Assembly (NCBI GenBank): GCA_965224205.1
Contig: CBDCYN010000029.1
Location: 248,001-312,000 of the forward strand
Length of the DNA stretch: 64,000 bases
Source of the DNA: CBDCYN01 sp965224205
Lineage (GTDB): Bacteria > Planctomycetota > Phycisphaerae > Phycisphaerales > Phycisphaeraceae
Reading direction: 5' to 3'
The translations under genes were made by a program, and so were the position numbers. Shown in pieces: positions 50,396-59,416 of the stretch. Each line of letters begins with the position of its first letter. Position 1 is the stretch's first letter. The notes under the pieces were generated by a model. The model did no database searches, was not told where the DNA came from, and was given only the letters and a program-made list of their open reading frames with translations.

Positions 50396-51081
50396 TACAC
50401 CAACCCGGTTCACATTCGGGGTGTCTTGCCACGGGTTTCAAGCAGACACCTGGGATTCAGCACGGCAGACTCAATTAAAAACGGCGAAAATCGTACGAGT
50501 TACGAGCTGCCAGCCCACAGCTGAGAACCCCTCATCTTTAATTTGCACACCACGACCGTCGCGCTGCATTGAACTCAAACGAGGATCTGATCACGGTGTC
50601 GGGTCAATACATCGCCCGCCTGCCTTGGGAAACGGAAAAGGTTCGTCAGAAATAAGAAAATCGTATAAAAATGCCAGCGCGGCAAGGCAAAGGCTGGATC
50701 GTATTGGAGTAGGAATGCGTCAAAATCTAAGAAAAAGCGTTGCAATTGAGGTCGGTTTCCGTTACCATTCCTGTTAATTAGGGAAAAATTGAGATCGTGA
50801 TATCGGGGTAAATCTGACAGGGATCAACCTTATGATTCCTGAAAGAACGGTCCGTAGTTGAAGGGGTTTTGAAGTAATAAGCATATTTTGGAGGTTAGAA
50901 GGTTCCAAACGTTGCTTTTGAAATCCGCTGAACACGAGCATCTGTCGCGCTCGAGTCATGATCGTGTCGGCTGAGTATCAGAGTTAAGTGTTTATTAGAA
51001 AATACTTTTAAGTTTTATCGGTGGTTTAGGTGACTGCAGCAGGTGGTGGGCAATCCTTCGGAAGTTAAGGGGTACGGTACG
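50396..51081. other. Intergenic region, AT-richer toward its right end
   Basis: No gene is recognised in about 690 bases. A regulatory region for the PEP-CTERM gene is expected, but no clear -35/-10 pair is visible. Confidence 0.4.
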
Positions 51082-51852
51082 ATGAGTATGAAGTTGAATT
51101 CGCGATGGATGGTCGGATGGGTTTGTTGTGCATTAGGTGCATTTTGGGCTAGCGGGCTGGATGCGGCCGTCCTGATAGACGACTTTGACGAGGGGTCAGG
51201 AACGGTGGGAACCGCTGCCCCCGGACCACTCAACGTCACGTCAAACACCGCGGTGGGCGGGTCGCGAACCATGGAGATTATCGGGTTCCCCACGGATACA
51301 GACCCTGTATCGGGTGGCAGCCGGCTTCAGGTGATTGGCGAGGACATCGGCCCGGGCCTGCTGGGCCATTCCCAAAACGCATTCTCTGAAGGCGGCCGGT
51401 CTAAGGTGACCTGGGACGCGAACGGATCCGGCCTGGGCGAGCTAGACCTTACCGGCGGTGGGCCTGACGACGCGATCAAGATCCTTGTCAACAATATCGC
51501 GATCCCGTCTGGGGCCCAGGTTGTGGTCGAACCCGGACAGGCCAACCTCACCATGACGGTCGAGTCCGATGCCCATGGCAGCGCGTCGATCACTGTTGAG
51601 GATATCCAACCCGGAGATGTGATCCTGGTTTACAGCGATTTCACCGGTTTTAGCTCGGATATCTTCGAAAATGTTGACCGCGTGGCCCTAGAAATCGAAG
51701 CAGGCACCGCCGCAGACGTGCTCATCGATCTGCTCGAGACCGCTGACACCCTTCCGCCGATCCCAGAGCCGGGTTCAGGGCTTTTGTTTGGCCTCGCAGC
51801 TAGCGGATTGGCGGTGTTGAGGCGGAACGTCAGAAAACCCGTCATCGTGTAA
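51082..51852 (+). CDS. PEP-CTERM sorting domain protein
   Basis: A 256-residue exported protein. Signal peptide MSMKLNSRWMVGWVCCALGA to GLDAA, a beta-rich domain (VLIDDFDEGSGTVG opening, as in several planctomycete PEP-CTERM proteins), and the sorting tail IPEPGSGLLFGLAASGLAVL with a basic end. AAGGGG precedes ATG 51082. Function unknown; surface-anchored by inference. Confidence 0.85.
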   Translation: MSMKLNSRWMVGWVCCALGAFWASGLDAAVLIDDFDEGSGTVGTAAPGPLNVTSNTAVGGSRTMEIIGFPTDTDPVSGGSRLQVIGEDIGPGLLGHSQNAFSEGGRSKVTWDANGSGLGELDLTGGGPDDAIKILVNNIAIPSGAQVVVEPGQANLTMTVESDAHGSASITVEDIQPGDVILVYSDFTGFSSDIFENVDRVALEIEAGTAADVLIDLLETADTLPPIPEPGSGLLFGLAASGLAVLRRNVRKPVIV

Positions 51853-51916
51853 CAAAACACACCAGAAACCGGGTTTTTTTTCGGAAAAAGCCGTAAAAAA
51901 AAGAAAGAACAAACGA

Positions 51917-51944
51917 CCTCTCGGCTCGATCCGAGGGGTTTTTT
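51917..51944 (+). terminator. Rho-independent terminator
   Basis: CCTCTCGG pairs with CCGAGGGG (one G-T pair) around a 6-base loop, followed by six T. Confidence 0.88.
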
Positions 51945-52676
51945 ATTGAAATGGCGTAGGGTTGGAGGCGGAGAGACCTCGGGGTATTAGCGGGGTCAGG
52001 GAGATTGTGGGGGGCGATGGTAGCCGTTTGAAAATAGTCTTCAAGTCCCGACAGGTGATCTTCCGCAGGCCCTGAGACGGAATTGATGGACATGAAGCCA
52101 AGGGCGGCCCGCACAGACACATCGGATACCGTTAACGATCCCTAAGTTCACTTAGCAGCAGTCAGAACCGGGCTGCGGACCGCCATTGACCATGGGTCAC
52201 GTCCCACTCACCTCAATCGAATAGGGGGTGTTACCCCTCAAGGACGATTTGCAGCGATCTTCGCGCCCCTAACAGCTCACCGCAAACTCAAACACGTATC
52301 CCGATGAACTTCAAGTCGTTATTATTCTAGATCAATACCCGCAATCACAAGGCGGTTCAATCGATCTGGGCCAATGCCGACACCAGGACTCGAACCTGGA
52401 ACCTAGGGCTTATGAATCCCTTGTTTTTTTCAATATTTTCCGAGAAAAACACCACATTTTTGATAGATGGGGGCGCTTTTCGTCAGGTTCAAAGACTATG
52501 GCCCGATACCTCATGACCGGTCATGACCGAACGATTCTTGATTGGCAAGGGTTTGCGTGTAGAATCGTGACCTCTTGAAACCAAGAAAGATGCGAATCGC
52601 AAAATATAGAACCAGGACCTATCTTGACCCCCCACATCTAGTGCGGTAAGATACTAAAAGCCTGTGCGGAGGCTGT
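51945..52676. other. Chromosome-prophage junction region
   Basis: No gene is recognised. The only marked structure is the tRNA 3' fragment at 52375-52421. Confidence 0.5.
52375..52421 (-). tRNA. 3' fragment of a tRNA gene (CAU anticodon), probable prophage att site
   Basis: On the minus strand: anticodon loop TTCATAA, stem strand GCCCT, 5-base variable loop, T-arm CCAGG-TTCGAGT-CCTGG, acceptor strand TGTCGGC and discriminator A. The 5' half is absent: no D-arm or matching GCCGACA lies above 52421. CCA is not encoded. Such half-tRNAs are typical scars of integrase-mediated insertion into a tRNA gene. The anticodon would be Met or Ile2. Confidence 0.7.
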
Positions 52677-53816
52677 ATGGTGCCCCGCATGGCCATTTCT
52701 AAAGCGTATGCCTGGTCGAAACCCCTCCATGACAGCCCGTCGATCCTGCGCGGTGTGCGTCGGGTAAGGGTCAATCTCCAAGCCAAGCCGCGGTGGCAAG
52801 CGCGTAAGGCAATGGAGTTCTTTGAGGACCCCAGGTGCTGGCCCAATGTTGTGATCTTCACCCGGTGGCTAGCGTCGGGTGATAAGAAGCACCCTCTGGA
52901 CGCCAGCGATATCCGGGACCTGGTCGTCAACGGGCCATATACCGAGGCCACGGCGTCGTGGGTCGGCCAGTTCGCCGCCGAGGTCGTGGCGATGGGCGGT
53001 GACATCGAGAAGGTCTTTTGCGATATCGAGACCACGATCGGTACGTACTACCTCCAAAAGATGACGGGCGATGAGCGGGTCGCGTTCGTCGAGGCCATGA
53101 TGGGCGATGATCAGGCGGTGTCGCATCTGCCGGTTTACATGCGGCATGGTGTGGACCCCGGTGAATTCGCTTCACTCACGTCGCCGATCCGCAATCTTTG
53201 GAACCAGTTCGCTAACGGTTGGTTGCGGAACATCGCGGTGCGTCGGGCGTTCCAGGAGCCGATCGAGCAGGCGGTGGGCCACAAGATCGAGATCTCTAAC
53301 TACAAAGCCACGCAACAGCGATTCGCGATCTATTCCAGCCACGACAAGATCGCCTACCCCAGCGGGACAGTCGACGGGGTCTCGTCACCCAATGTCTACT
53401 TCATCCGCAACGGCACCCGGTACGCGCAGATGGCCAAGGACCCCAAATGGGGCGGGTTCCAAGACGCCCTTAACCGGGTCAACACGTCCCTGGCCGCGGG
53501 GGTCAAGGTGGTCCCCTGGCTGGCGGGCTACCGCAACAGCGGGGTGCAGCCCACGGCCTGGGACGGGTCGGCGTTGGCCTGGCACGTGCACCTCACCAAC
53601 CATCTGGCGGCGACGGGCGCAATCGAACAGGTGCTGGTGTGGAACCCCCAGAACACCGCCGAGTACGACCAGCAGATGGAATACGCGTTCGCGGCCACGC
53701 AAAACCTGCCCGTGGGTCCATACGAACCCACGGAATTCGCACGCGAGTCGTTTGATCGTGAACACGTCACGACGGGCGGCTACACCACGATCTACGGCGA
53801 CCTGGTCGCAGCTTAG
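52677..53816 (+). CDS. Unknown protein at the left end of the prophage
   Basis: A 379-residue protein without signal peptide. The family is not recognised. The mix of DIETTIGTYY, VVPWLAGYRN and LAWHVHLTNHL... VLVWNPQN looks like an alpha/beta (possibly TIM-barrel) enzyme fold, so a wall- or sugar-cleaving role is conceivable but unproven. GGAGG lies a few bases before ATG 52677. It is the first gene inside the presumed att site and points toward the lysis and structural genes. Confidence 0.6.
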   Translation: MVPRMAISKAYAWSKPLHDSPSILRGVRRVRVNLQAKPRWQARKAMEFFEDPRCWPNVVIFTRWLASGDKKHPLDASDIRDLVVNGPYTEATASWVGQFAAEVVAMGGDIEKVFCDIETTIGTYYLQKMTGDERVAFVEAMMGDDQAVSHLPVYMRHGVDPGEFASLTSPIRNLWNQFANGWLRNIAVRRAFQEPIEQAVGHKIEISNYKATQQRFAIYSSHDKIAYPSGTVDGVSSPNVYFIRNGTRYAQMAKDPKWGGFQDALNRVNTSLAAGVKVVPWLAGYRNSGVQPTAWDGSALAWHVHLTNHLAATGAIEQVLVWNPQNTAEYDQQMEYAFAATQNLPVGPYEPTEFARESFDREHVTTGGYTTIYGDLVAA

Positions 53817-53891
53817 AGACCACGACATGCATCAACATGATCTTTGTACTCATCTCTGCCCTTCACCTCATCGCGATAAAGGTTGGTTCCC

Positions 53892-54239
53892 ATGGCTAGC
53901 AATCAAACTTCATCGAGAAACATTGGCGAGAGGCTTGCCGTGATCGATCAAGCCATGGATTTCGCCAAAGCAGTCGGCCTGCCGGGTGTCATCCTCTTGG
54001 CGGGACTGTATGTCGTATACGAGCTAGGTGGCCGGTACGTTGACTATGTGATCGAGGCCGAACGCCTCGAGCGTAAACACCGCATCGAAACCCAGCGTGC
54101 CCAAGTTGAGATCAGTAAGGATCAACAGCAGATGCTTACTCAAACCCTCACGCAGTTCCTCAAGGCGCACATCGATCAGGCCTCGGCGGTTCAAGACATC
54201 GCCGATGCGTTACGCCAAGAACACAGGAGCACACCATGA
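53892..54239 (+). CDS. Small membrane protein with coiled coil
   Basis: A 115-residue protein with one membrane helix (about 27-45, LPGVILLAGLYVVYELGG) and a charged coiled-coil tail. Start 53892 gives MASNQTS. It overlaps the next gene by ATGA. Placement in a phage cluster next to another small membrane protein suggests a holin/antiholin or spanin-like part, by inference only. Confidence 0.6.
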   Translation: MASNQTSSRNIGERLAVIDQAMDFAKAVGLPGVILLAGLYVVYELGGRYVDYVIEAERLERKHRIETQRAQVEISKDQQQMLTQTLTQFLKAHIDQASAVQDIADALRQEHRSTP

Positions 54240-54451
54240 AACCCGGCTACAAAACCACAGAATTCTGGCTGTCAACAGCCACCACGATCCTGGGCCTGCT
54301 GCTGGCCTCTGGCGTGATCCCTACGCAGAGCGTATGGGCTCAGGTCGTGGCCACCGCTGCCATGGTGCTTTCGCCCACGGCGTACACCGCCGGGCGGGCC
54401 AAGGCCAAGGCGGCGTCGGAGATCGGGGCGCCCAAGGCCGGGGTGTCCTAA
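54236..54451 (+). CDS. Small holin-like membrane protein
   Basis: A 71-residue protein with two hydrophobic segments (FWLSTATTILGLLLASGVI and VVATAAMVLSPTAYTAG) joined by a short turn, and a charged C-terminus. This is the size and shape of a class II holin. It is translationally coupled (ATGA) to the gene before it. Confidence 0.6.
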   Translation: MKPGYKTTEFWLSTATTILGLLLASGVIPTQSVWAQVVATAAMVLSPTAYTAGRAKAKAASEIGAPKAGVS

Positions 54452-54473
54452 CCCGGTGCTGGTCATCGCGTCC

Positions 54474-54653
54474 ATGGTGAAGGCTATTTTTGATGCGTTA
54501 TGGCCCATCCTTTTTGAACGGCTCGACCGATCGACCATCGCTCAGGAAGCGGTGGGCGTGGACCCTGATCTTCGCCGCCGCCTGCTTGAGCGGGTGCGCG
54601 AATCCGAGGGTCGTGCTCGTGCCTCACGGTCAACCCGTCAAGATCGGCCCTGA
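54474..54653 (+). CDS. Small amphipathic phage protein overlapping the next gene
   Basis: A 59-residue frame (MVKAIFDALWPILFERLDRS...) with a hydrophobic start and a basic helical tail. A GTG at 54456 would add six residues. It overlaps the following lipoprotein gene in another frame for most of its length, an arrangement like that of Rz/Rz1 spanin pairs. It is not a clear family member. Confidence 0.45.
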   Translation: MVKAIFDALWPILFERLDRSTIAQEAVGVDPDLRRRLLERVRESEGRARASRSTRQDRP

Positions 54654-54759
54654 CGTGACGGGCCGGGTGTACGTGTTGACCGACCAGGGCTGGGAACTCA
54701 GCGCTAATGCGGTGCACCTGCCCGAAGGCTGGTACGCGTTGCCGGACGATGAGCAATAG
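54490..54759 (+). CDS. Small phage lipoprotein (o-spanin-like position)
   Basis: An 89-residue protein with a basic start, a hydrophobic segment and the lipobox CLSGC (about residue 36). The mature part (VLVPHGQPVKIGPDVTGRVY ... LPEGWYALPDDE) is a short beta-rich domain seen in similar small planctomycete and phage proteins. It ends two bases before the next gene. Confidence 0.6.
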   Translation: MMRYGPSFLNGSTDRPSLRKRWAWTLIFAAACLSGCANPRVVLVPHGQPVKIGPDVTGRVYVLTDQGWELSANAVHLPEGWYALPDDEQ

Positions 54760-54761
54760 TT

Positions 54762-55841
54762 ATGGCTGACTTCTACGTAGACGGTGACAACGGCAATGAC
54801 GCCAATGACGGCTCGACCGAAGCCCTGGCCAAGGCCACGATCCAGGCCGCGGTCACTGCGGCGGCCGACAACGACCGTGTCCTGATCCAGAACAACGGGT
54901 CGACCGTCTACAACGAGGTGGTCACGTGGTCTGACAAAGGGGTACGCTTAGAAGGGTACGGATCAACGGTCGGTGACCAGACAAAAGCCGTTTTGGACGG
55001 GACGACCGGGTCCCTGGCCAACGCTTTTAGTTTCACGAACACGACCGGTATCTATAGCATCCGGTTCCTTAATTTTGAGATCCGCAACTACACCGCTGAT
55101 GGGATCGACTTGAACCGGACCGGAGGCGGCAACAACTCCGTCCTCTTATTCGAAAACCTTCACATCCATGACTGTGGGGGGCACGGGATCAGCATTGACA
55201 CGAGCTTTGCCAATTCGCGATCGATCCTGGTCACCAGGGTGCGGATCAACCACTGCGCCGATGGGATCAGTGCCAATAATCACAGGATTATGATGGCGCT
55301 GTCCACGATCGTGGACAACTCCGGGTTGGCGGTGAATCTGGATAACGATAGCGGCTTGTTGAGCGCTGCTTACAGCATCTTCGCTCGCAATGCATCGAAC
55401 GTCCTGGCCCAGGCGATGTTCGCCAACTGCGTCCTCGATAGCCCCGATGGGAACGACAACTGGATCACGCCGCTGGGGGCGTTGAATGTGGCCGTCGCCA
55501 CAGGGTTCACCAACGCCCCGGCCGGCGGGTTTGGGATCGACCCCGACGACTTCAGCGAGTGGCTTGCTCTGTTCAACTGCGGTTTCTTTAGCAATGCGGC
55601 CGGGGATATCGACGGTACGGCGGATATCGATGTCGGTTCGATCACCGGATCCGATCCGGGATATCAAGACGCGGCCAACGATGATTACACCATCACCGGT
55701 ACGAGCCCTTGGTATCAGCAGCAGCTAGAGATCGGGGTTCCCGGCGACGTGATGTCCACGTTCCCATCCACCGGTCCCAGCCAGCCGCAAGCTAGTGGTG
55801 GTGGCCTGCTGATGGGCAACCTCCGAGGCAACAAGCAATAG
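54762..55841 (+). CDS. Right-handed beta-helix protein, phage
   Basis: A 359-residue protein. It opens with FYVDGDNGNDANDGSTEALA, the usual start of parallel beta-helix (pectate-lyase-like) repeats, and continues with short imperfect coils (VRINHCADGISANNHRIMM). In phages such folds form tail spikes or fibres that bind or cut surface polysaccharide. No catalytic residues are evident. It precedes two other presumed virion-surface genes. Confidence 0.7.
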   Translation: MADFYVDGDNGNDANDGSTEALAKATIQAAVTAAADNDRVLIQNNGSTVYNEVVTWSDKGVRLEGYGSTVGDQTKAVLDGTTGSLANAFSFTNTTGIYSIRFLNFEIRNYTADGIDLNRTGGGNNSVLLFENLHIHDCGGHGISIDTSFANSRSILVTRVRINHCADGISANNHRIMMALSTIVDNSGLAVNLDNDSGLLSAAYSIFARNASNVLAQAMFANCVLDSPDGNDNWITPLGALNVAVATGFTNAPAGGFGIDPDDFSEWLALFNCGFFSNAAGDIDGTADIDVGSITGSDPGYQDAANDDYTITGTSPWYQQQLEIGVPGDVMSTFPSTGPSQPQASGGGLLMGNLRGNKQ

Positions 55842-55851
55842 GTGTTCGACC

Positions 55852-57066
55852 ATGATCAAACAAGCTGGCTCCACGGACGTGACCACCTACTTCAAGCTCA
55901 TCGACGCCACCACCGGGGCGCCCAAGACGGGGCTAACCGTCACCGACCTGGATCTGACATACGTGCGTGCCTTGGAAGCCAGCGTCAAGGCCGACGCCAC
56001 GGCGCTGGGTTCACCTTCTGGGGCCCACAGCGATAACGCGGCCATCGAGGTTGATTCAACGAATTGCCCCGGTCTGTACCGCGTGGACTGGCCCGATGCG
56101 GCGTTTGCCACCGGCCAGCAGGCCGTCGAGTTGTGCGTGAACGCCGCGGGTGTCGACCCGGCCTATATCGAGGTCGAGCTGGTCAATTACGATCCCCAGG
56201 ACACGGCGGGCTTAGGTCTATCTAACCTAGACGCAGCGGTATCAACCCGCAGCACGTTCAACGCCGCCTCTGACACCGTGACGCTAGCCAGCGCCACCCA
56301 CACGGGCGCGGTGATCCCCAACGTGACCCTGGTCGGTACGTGCACGACCAACACCGACATGCGGGGCACGGACAACGCGATCCTCGCATCGTCGGCCCCA
56401 ACCAACTGGTCTGCTATGGTCATCGGGCCCGCCGGTGAGGTCGAATGTCTGGTCCAGGGCTATCTCAGTACCCTGCTAACCGAGACGACCCCCGGCCGGA
56501 TCGCCGGGAACTTCGATACCTTCTTCGAGAATGCCGACGCGGTAACGACCAAGACGGTTGACGATGTGGGGACCGGGGCCGGAGGGTCATCGGATTGGTC
56601 GGTCACGGAGCGTAACCAGATCCGCTACCGGCTGGGCGTCGACGGCACGGCGGCAGCGCCGTCCACCAACAGCCCCAACCTCAGCGTCACGGTCGAGACC
56701 AACAACGACAAGAGTGGCTACGAGCTGGCCGCCAGCCAGGACGTCTACCACGCCGATGTTGTTTTGACCCTCGACGAGGCCAACACCAACGACGAGTACA
56801 CGGTCACCTGGTTCAAGAACGGTCAGCGTCTGACCACGGGCATCACCTCGCCGCAGATCCAGGTGCTCAACCGCCTCGACGGCTCCGACTTGATCGCCTT
56901 AACCGCCATGACCGAGATCGGGTCGTCGGGATCCTACAAACACGACGAATCCACGAACCGCGTAACCGCTGGCGAGGCCGGGATCGCGATCGTCACCGCC
57001 AGCATCGATAGCGCGCAGCGAACCTGGTCGACCATCGTCTCGGTCGATAGCAACTCTAGCACCTAA
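55852..57066 (+). CDS. Probable phage structural protein
   Basis: A 404-residue protein. Residues 1-105 (STDVTTYFKLIDATTGAPKT ... NCPGLYRVDWPDAAFATGQQ) match a small beta-sandwich seen in many phage virion and fibre-associated proteins. The middle has repeats of unknown function and the last 120 residues look like an immunoglobulin-like fold (YTVTWFKNGQRL). It lies ten bases after the beta-helix gene and eight before the esterase gene. Exact place in the particle is unknown. Confidence 0.6.
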   Translation: MIKQAGSTDVTTYFKLIDATTGAPKTGLTVTDLDLTYVRALEASVKADATALGSPSGAHSDNAAIEVDSTNCPGLYRVDWPDAAFATGQQAVELCVNAAGVDPAYIEVELVNYDPQDTAGLGLSNLDAAVSTRSTFNAASDTVTLASATHTGAVIPNVTLVGTCTTNTDMRGTDNAILASSAPTNWSAMVIGPAGEVECLVQGYLSTLLTETTPGRIAGNFDTFFENADAVTTKTVDDVGTGAGGSSDWSVTERNQIRYRLGVDGTAAAPSTNSPNLSVTVETNNDKSGYELAASQDVYHADVVLTLDEANTNDEYTVTWFKNGQRLTTGITSPQIQVLNRLDGSDLIALTAMTEIGSSGSYKHDESTNRVTAGEAGIAIVTASIDSAQRTWSTIVSVDSNSST

Positions 57067-57085
57067 CGAATCATTGGAGATAAAT

Positions 57086-58852
57086 ATGGCCGCACAACTT
57101 CCCCTGCTAAGCCGGACCCTTAACCTCTCGGGCCAGCCGACCAACCCCGTCGATCTCGACCCCCTGTTCTTCCCGCTTGAGGGCGCCGCCGCGACCACCT
57201 TCACCTACGTCGCCGATCAGGGCGGGTCCAACCCGCCTCAGCCCGGGTTCACGATCCAGGGCGCTGGCGCCACCGCATGGATGACCTCGGCCATCCCTTT
57301 GGCGGCGTTCCACAACCACCCCGCCGCACCGGCCACGCAGCTATCGGTGGAGTGGGAACAGGACATCTCCGACCCCGCCACCATGGGTGGGGGCCCCTAT
57401 TTCTATCATTACTCCGACAACCATTACGGCACCGACGGAGCCGGATACTTCTTCCGGTTCAACGCTAGTTCCTCGGTCACTAACGGCACCCTGTTCGAGG
57501 TTGATCAAGCCGGTGGGACCTTTACGCAGCTGGGCGGTGACTTCACCAACTTCGCCGATACCTGGGGCCGGTTCCGCGCCACCCTCAGCCGGGGCTCGAC
57601 GGGTAACACCAAAAGGATCGTGCTCGAACAGTTCGTTTCCAACGCCTGGCAGCTGGTGAAGTTCTACGACAAACTCATCGATCGCGGGGATATGTTCGGC
57701 GTGGCCTGGCGCAGCACCAGCACCGACAGCCTGTCGATCCGTGGCCCAGGCGGCGCCGAGGGACCCGTCTTCCGGTTCAAAGCCCCGTCCTTCGTGGGCG
57801 TGGCGGTGGGCCAGAGCGAGATCTCGGGCCGGGCCCCCGGCTTGCAGACCGGAAGCAACCCGAACATCTACGCCGTCGACCGCCAGGGGGACTTCGTCTC
57901 GCCCATGACCGACCCGTGGTCCGGGGCCCAAGCGGCCCACGCCACCTGGTCGGGCATCACCTCGGAGTCCCAGCAGCCCGGGGGCAGCTTCGGTGTCGAG
58001 TTCGCCCAGCGGATCCGCCACGTCTACCCCGTCCAGGCTTGGAACGTGATCGCCCCCAAAGGGGGCCTGGCCGCCTCGGACTACAACCCGCCGGCCGCTA
58101 GCGACCGGTACAACACAGGTAACCGCACCGGGGCGATGTGCCTGATGACCACGATCCTCGCCGGCGACGGTCGCACGCCCGGCCAGCGGCTGATCCACTT
58201 CTACTGGCAGGGCACGCGTGACGCCAACCTGGGCACGGCCGAGGCGGCGTACAAGTCGGACGTCACCGCTCTGCTGGATCGGCTCGATGCCCTGTACCCC
58301 ACGTCGGATACCTACATGGCGATCGCCGGCGACCGGCTCTACGCAGACCCCGGCATCAACGAGGCCGAGAGCCAGGCGATCCGAAACGTCCACCAACAGC
58401 TGATCCTCGAGGGCCGGGTCAAGATGTGGTTCGACGACTCGCTGGTCGTGGGGCCTGTGGGCACGAATGCGGGTTGGAACAACCCCGGCGATACCCTCCA
58501 CCCCGGGGGGAACGACAACTCGGCCTTGACCGGTATCGCCGCCGAAGAGTTCCTGGTCGACCCGGGTCTGACCGCCGACTCCGCACCCAACACGATCCAC
58601 AGCGTGACCACCACGCCGTTTCGGCTCGATGTTGACGGCAAGGTCGTGGTCCGTAACCGCGGCACCGAGAAGATCTACTGGCGTGACGCTAACGCTTCGG
58701 CGTCGTTCCTGGGAGCCGTGGCCGACCTCGAGAAGCTTGCAGATAACAAGCTGTTTGCCGGCGATGAGGTCACGCTCATCGGTGACGCCGAATTCGTCAT
58801 GGCCAACGACGCGCGGGTGCAGGCCTCGTCGATCGGCGTGACGCTTAAGTAG
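57086..58852 (+). CDS. Phage tail protein with a sialate O-acetylesterase-like (SGNH) domain
   Basis: A 588-residue protein. Residues 1-235 are a beta-rich, LamG-like region. From about 240 an SGNH/SASA-type esterase follows: nucleophile Ser244 in VGQSEISG, the HFYWQGTRDAN block equivalent to WQGESD, and the Asp469-His472 pair in GDTLHPGG. The last 80 residues are a small beta domain. It probably removes acetyl groups from host surface polysaccharide during adsorption. ATG 57086 has GGAGA upstream. Confidence 0.72.
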   Translation: MAAQLPLLSRTLNLSGQPTNPVDLDPLFFPLEGAAATTFTYVADQGGSNPPQPGFTIQGAGATAWMTSAIPLAAFHNHPAAPATQLSVEWEQDISDPATMGGGPYFYHYSDNHYGTDGAGYFFRFNASSSVTNGTLFEVDQAGGTFTQLGGDFTNFADTWGRFRATLSRGSTGNTKRIVLEQFVSNAWQLVKFYDKLIDRGDMFGVAWRSTSTDSLSIRGPGGAEGPVFRFKAPSFVGVAVGQSEISGRAPGLQTGSNPNIYAVDRQGDFVSPMTDPWSGAQAAHATWSGITSESQQPGGSFGVEFAQRIRHVYPVQAWNVIAPKGGLAASDYNPPAASDRYNTGNRTGAMCLMTTILAGDGRTPGQRLIHFYWQGTRDANLGTAEAAYKSDVTALLDRLDALYPTSDTYMAIAGDRLYADPGINEAESQAIRNVHQQLILEGRVKMWFDDSLVVGPVGTNAGWNNPGDTLHPGGNDNSALTGIAAEEFLVDPGLTADSAPNTIHSVTTTPFRLDVDGKVVVRNRGTEKIYWRDANASASFLGAVADLEKLADNKLFAGDEVTLIGDAEFVMANDARVQASSIGVTLK

Positions 58853-58936
58853 GAAGGCGGTGGGTCCTTTTTTGGATTTAGCCCGGAGACTAACGACGGA
58901 AAAGCAGGAAAACACGGTTTTGTTTGTTTCCGCCAT

Positions 58937-59416
58937 ATGAAACCCGATCAACTGGACCAATTGGCGTTGCTTCTGATCAACGGACGTACGGTTGAACACG
59001 CCGAGTCGGTGTGCCTGCGTCAGTTCAAGATGAGCCGCGCCGAGGCCAAGTCCGCGGTGATCGACGCCCGCCAGAAGATCACCGCCGCGGCGGACTTCAA
59101 CCGCCACGAGCAGTTCGGCCTGGCCGTGACGCGGGTCAACGACCTGTACATGCGGGCCGTCGACAGCGGCGACGTCAAGGATGCCCTGTCGGCCCAGAAA
59201 GAGCTCAACCGGATGATGGGGCTTTACGACCGCAAGGCCGCCTGCGAGGGTGAACCCGATCCGATCGGGTCGGGTTCGGCCACGGCCACCCTGAACCTGA
59301 TCCGCGGCCACCTTCTGCCGCTGGGGCTGGCCAGCGAGGACTACCCGATCGAGGAGCACGCCCGCCTGGCCGCCGCGGCGGTGATGGACCGGTCCACCGA
59401 GGGAGGCGATGGGTGA
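58937..59416 (+). CDS. Small terminase subunit-like protein
   Basis: A 159-residue helical protein. It begins with a helix-turn-helix-like segment (LALLLINGRTVEHAESVCLR) and a coiled coil (DALSAQKELNRMMGLYD), the build of small terminases that bind the pac or cos site. The call relies mainly on position: its end overlaps the large terminase start by eight bases. Confidence 0.65.
   Translation: MKPDQLDQLALLLINGRTVEHAESVCLRQFKMSRAEAKSAVIDARQKITAAADFNRHEQFGLAVTRVNDLYMRAVDSGDVKDALSAQKELNRMMGLYDRKAACEGEPDPIGSGSATATLNLIRGHLLPLGLASEDYPIEEHARLAAAAVMDRSTEGGDG

Noticed and set aside
57341..59359. 672-codon open frame on the minus strand
   Set aside because: It lies opposite the esterase tail gene and the small terminase gene, has no family motifs or ribosome site, and is explained by high GC content at third positions.
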